From a virus: a stretch of 33,216 nucleotides of DNA. Made by a program: the position numbers and the translations under genes. Below the pieces are notes generated by a model that had not been told where the DNA came from, ran no database searches, and saw only the letters and a program-made list of their open reading frames with translations. Where the stretch lies: positions 1-33,216 of IMG/VR virus record IMGVR_UViG_3300036715_000889. One strand, 5' to 3'. Below, piece by piece: positions 31,839-33,216 of this stretch; positions within the stretch are counted from its first letter, which is position 1, and every line of letters begins with the position of its first letter.

Positions 31839-32019
31839 ATTTCGGCCAAGCAGGGTCGGCAAGTTTCTCGCTCAAGTACAGACGCCATGCATACGTGAGC
31901 CGCTTCCGATTGCGCCACTGGTACGCGGTGATCGGCTTCACGCCAAGGACTCGGGCCAGCGCTCGGACGGTGCCGCCGCATCTGGCAACGGCTGCATGGA
32001 TGATTTCTTCGTCAGTCAT
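31837..32019 (-). CDS. Small Cro-like HTH regulator (60 aa)
   Basis: The product MTDEEIIHAAVARCGGTVRALARVLGVKPITAYQWRNRKRLTYAWRLYLSEKLADPAWPK is a minimal helix-turn-helix: helix VRALARVLGV, turn, and recognition helix ITAYQWRNRKR. It is on its own, facing a plus-strand early gene run; the gap has an inverted repeat (32050-32067) and TTTACAC sites. It probably represses its own and the plus-strand promoter. The stop lies inside the terminator region. Confidence 0.82.
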   Translation of the reverse strand: MTDEEIIHAAVARCGGTVRALARVLGVKPITAYQWRNRKRLTYAWRLYLSEKLADPAWPK

Positions 32020-32180
32020 AGCCCGAGTTTACACCGGTAGCGCACGGGAAACAAGGGTTGCCTTGTTACCAACTTTTACACTTTATTCTCGCGTCCTCTA
32101 GAGTTTGCTGGCGATTTGTAGTATACTAGCGTAAACGTAGCGACGGGATGCTGCGGGATCAAAAGCAACAGGAGCAAGCA
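32020..32180. promoter_or_regulatory. Divergent control region with inverted repeat and -10 box
   Basis: No gene is here. It holds GTTTACAC (32027-32034), an 18-base inverted repeat AACAAGG-GTTG-CCTTGTT (32050-32067), TTGTTACCAA (32063-32072), TTTACAC (32075-32081) and a plus-strand TATACT (32122-32127) with a weak -35 TAGAGT (32099-32104) at 17 bases. Together they look like an operator-promoter for the genes on both sides. Confidence 0.55.
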
Positions 32181-32402
32181 ATGGGAACACCATACAAGAC
32201 AAAGAAAGGCATAAAGATCGGTTCTGCCTACTACCAAAAACTCCAGCGCTACGGAATAGACAGCGATGCCAGTCTGCTTCAGGATGCGCTTCTTCGAAAA
32301 GACACTGGGCGGCGCGAGTTTCTAACAGAGGGACGCATGACGGCTTTCATGCTTGCCATGATCGTTGTCGTTGTATCGTGCATCGCTGCGGGGTGGCTGT
32401 GA
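32181..32402 (+). CDS. Tail-anchored membrane protein (73 aa)
   Basis: The ATG at 32181 has GGAGCAAGC (32171-32179). Residues 1-45 are basic and polar (MGTPYKTKKGIKIGSAYYQKLQRYG...); residues 53-73 form one hydrophobic segment (MTAFMLAMIVVVVSCIAAGWL) at the very C-terminus. This tail-anchored plan in the first early gene could fit a superinfection exclusion or host-membrane factor, which is conjecture. The stop overlaps the next start (TGATG). Confidence 0.75.
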   Translation: MGTPYKTKKGIKIGSAYYQKLQRYGIDSDASLLQDALLRKDTGRREFLTEGRMTAFMLAMIVVVVSCIAAGWL

Positions 32403-32638
32403 TGGACATTGAAACACGCGTGGCAGGCATCCCATGCGTTGTGCGCGTGACGTATTTCGCGCCCGCCGACCTTGGGTGCATGGGTGGCGAGGCTGATTTT
32501 TGGCGTCCGCCGTCTCCACCTGATATGGAGTATTACGTTCTCGACCGGAGCGGTCGCCCTGCTGAGTGGCTTGAGAAAAAGCTCAATGCCCGCGAGCGTG
32601 CGCGGCTCGAAGATGAGATTGCCGAGGCGCTGTCATGA
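32402..32638 (+). CDS. Small unknown protein (78 aa)
   Basis: The ATG at 32402 overlaps the previous stop (TGATG), and the stop overlaps the next ATG (ATGA). The product MDIETRVAGIPCVVRVTYFAPADLGCMGGEADFWRPPSPPDMEYYVLDRSG... with an acidic helical C-terminus resembles small phage proteins carrying a GIPC.V.V......P...E.....PP pattern. No function is known. It belongs to the early run that continues to the window edge. Confidence 0.75.
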   Translation: MDIETRVAGIPCVVRVTYFAPADLGCMGGEADFWRPPSPPDMEYYVLDRSGRPAEWLEKKLNARERARLEDEIAEALS

Positions 32639-32868
32639 CGGAATCACTAAAAGAGCGCGTATGGCGGACATTGCGCGATGAGGGCGGGTATTGGAGTGCT
32701 CGTGAGCTACTGGCACATCTGCGAGAGAACGATCCAGACGGCACCTATCACAAGCGGAACGTGTCGCGCACGCTCAATGCCCTTGTGCGCGATGGTTGTG
32801 TTGTTTCCAAGCCGTCAATGATCGGCATTGAAATCTACGGCGTCACATTGCGATGCCGTGCTCCTTAA
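32635..32868 (+). CDS. Winged-helix protein, paralogue of 446-748
   Basis: The 77-residue product MTESLKERVWRTLRDEGGYWSARELLAHLRENDPDGTYHKRNVSRTLNALVRDGCVV is a complete winged helix: helix 1, the ARELLAHL helix, recognition helix HKRNVSRTLNALVRDG and a wing ending EIYGVTL. Its identity to the broken gene at 446-748 runs the full length without gaps. The start overlaps the previous stop (ATGA). It is probably a DNA-binding early regulator. Confidence 0.82.
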   Translation: MTESLKERVWRTLRDEGGYWSARELLAHLRENDPDGTYHKRNVSRTLNALVRDGCVVSKPSMIGIEIYGVTLRCRAP

Positions 32869-32892
32869 ACCTTTACCCGATTAGGAGAAATC

Positions 32893-33216
32893 ATGGCTAG
32901 AGAGAAACTAACAGCGTCGGAATCAAGATACCTATCAATCATCGGTCGCCTTGGAGGAACTGCGACCGTCCGACAGGTGGCAAATATGTTGGGGGTTAAA
33001 AGGAAACTAGAAGGAGTGCGCGAAGAACTGCTCGCAATGAGCGTGTGCGGACTAATCAGCATGGAGAAGGGGGCCGGCGGGATATACATGGTGTCGCTGA
33101 CCTCGCGCAAAGCAGCAAGTGAAGAAAACGCAGCCGTCGCCAAAATTCGGACAATTGTCAACGCATCGAGCAATGACGCATATGACGGAGCAGACCTGCT
33201 ACCGATTCCGGGACTG
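32893..33216 (+). CDS. Winged-helix protein, 3' end missing
   Basis: The ATG at 32893 has AGGAGAAATC directly before it, and the frame is open for 108 codons to the window end. The product (MAREKLTASESRYLSIIGRLGGTATVRQVANMLGV..., then LEGVREELLAMSVCGLISMEKGAGGIYMVSLTS) looks like a winged helix that reads DNA, followed by a helical and then Pro/Gly region. It continues beyond the window, probably into the region leading to the genes at the start. Function is inferred only from fold pattern. Confidence 0.75.
   Translation, partial: MAREKLTASESRYLSIIGRLGGTATVRQVANMLGVKRKLEGVREELLAMSVCGLISMEKGAGGIYMVSLTSRKAASEENAAVAKIRTIVNASSNDAYDGADLLPIPGL

Overview
The window looks like most of the genome of a short-tailed (podovirus-type) dsDNA phage. 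The evidence is a complete P22-like head and packaging run (small and large terminase, a 700-residue portal, acidic scaffold, P22-type coat), a gp4-like adaptor, a gp10-like tail protein and three ejection-type proteins, one with a lytic transglycosylase domain. There is no tape measure and no contractile-tail gene. The moderately GC-rich sequence and the small-protein families suggest a proteobacterial, perhaps betaproteobacterial, host; that is inference. Both edges cut through open genes, so the window is not a complete genome. No integrase, reverse transcriptase, tRNA or CRISPR array was found.

Layout. (1) 1-4.9 kb, plus strand: small regulators and unknowns, dUTPase, an SNF2-type helicase and a beta-order DNA methyltransferase, ending at a convergent terminator hairpin. 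(2) 24.4 down to 5.0 kb, minus strand: the late block, in order a 67-residue unknown, terS, terL, portal, scaffold, coat, adaptor, fibre-like protein, Gly-rich protein, gp10-like protein, GNAT-like protein, three ejection proteins, then a lysis cassette (coiled-coil membrane protein, SAR-type endolysin, small membrane protein, i-spanin with an embedded o-spanin). (3) 24.4-25.4 kb, plus strand: three small unknown genes behind a good sigma70-like promoter. (4) 29.2 down to 25.5 kb, minus strand: YdaS-like regulator, winged-helix protein, an O-like replication protein carrying iterons, DUF6475-like and DUF1367-like proteins, two small proteins, a Ref-like nuclease and a RusA-like resolvase. (5) 29.4-31.8 kb, plus strand: ERF annealing protein, a small protein, a YqaJ/lambda-exo-like nuclease, SSB and a 45-residue ribbon-helix-helix protein, then a strong terminator. 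(6) 31.8-33.2 kb: a small HTH regulator facing a plus-strand early run of small genes that probably continues, through sequence not shown, into region 1.

The genes fit a coherent programme. A Cro/YdaS-type regulator controls leftward replication and rightward recombination from a shared divergent region. Replication probably starts at iterons inside the O-like gene. ERF, exonuclease, SSB, RusA and Ref handle recombination. Late genes build a P22-like particle, and lysis follows the SAR endolysin and spanin route. Points most worth following up: an amber-interrupted winged-helix gene with an intact paralogue at the other end of the window, the iteron origin, a TTGTTAC/TTTACAC motif shared by several control regions, and the helicase-methyltransferase pair.
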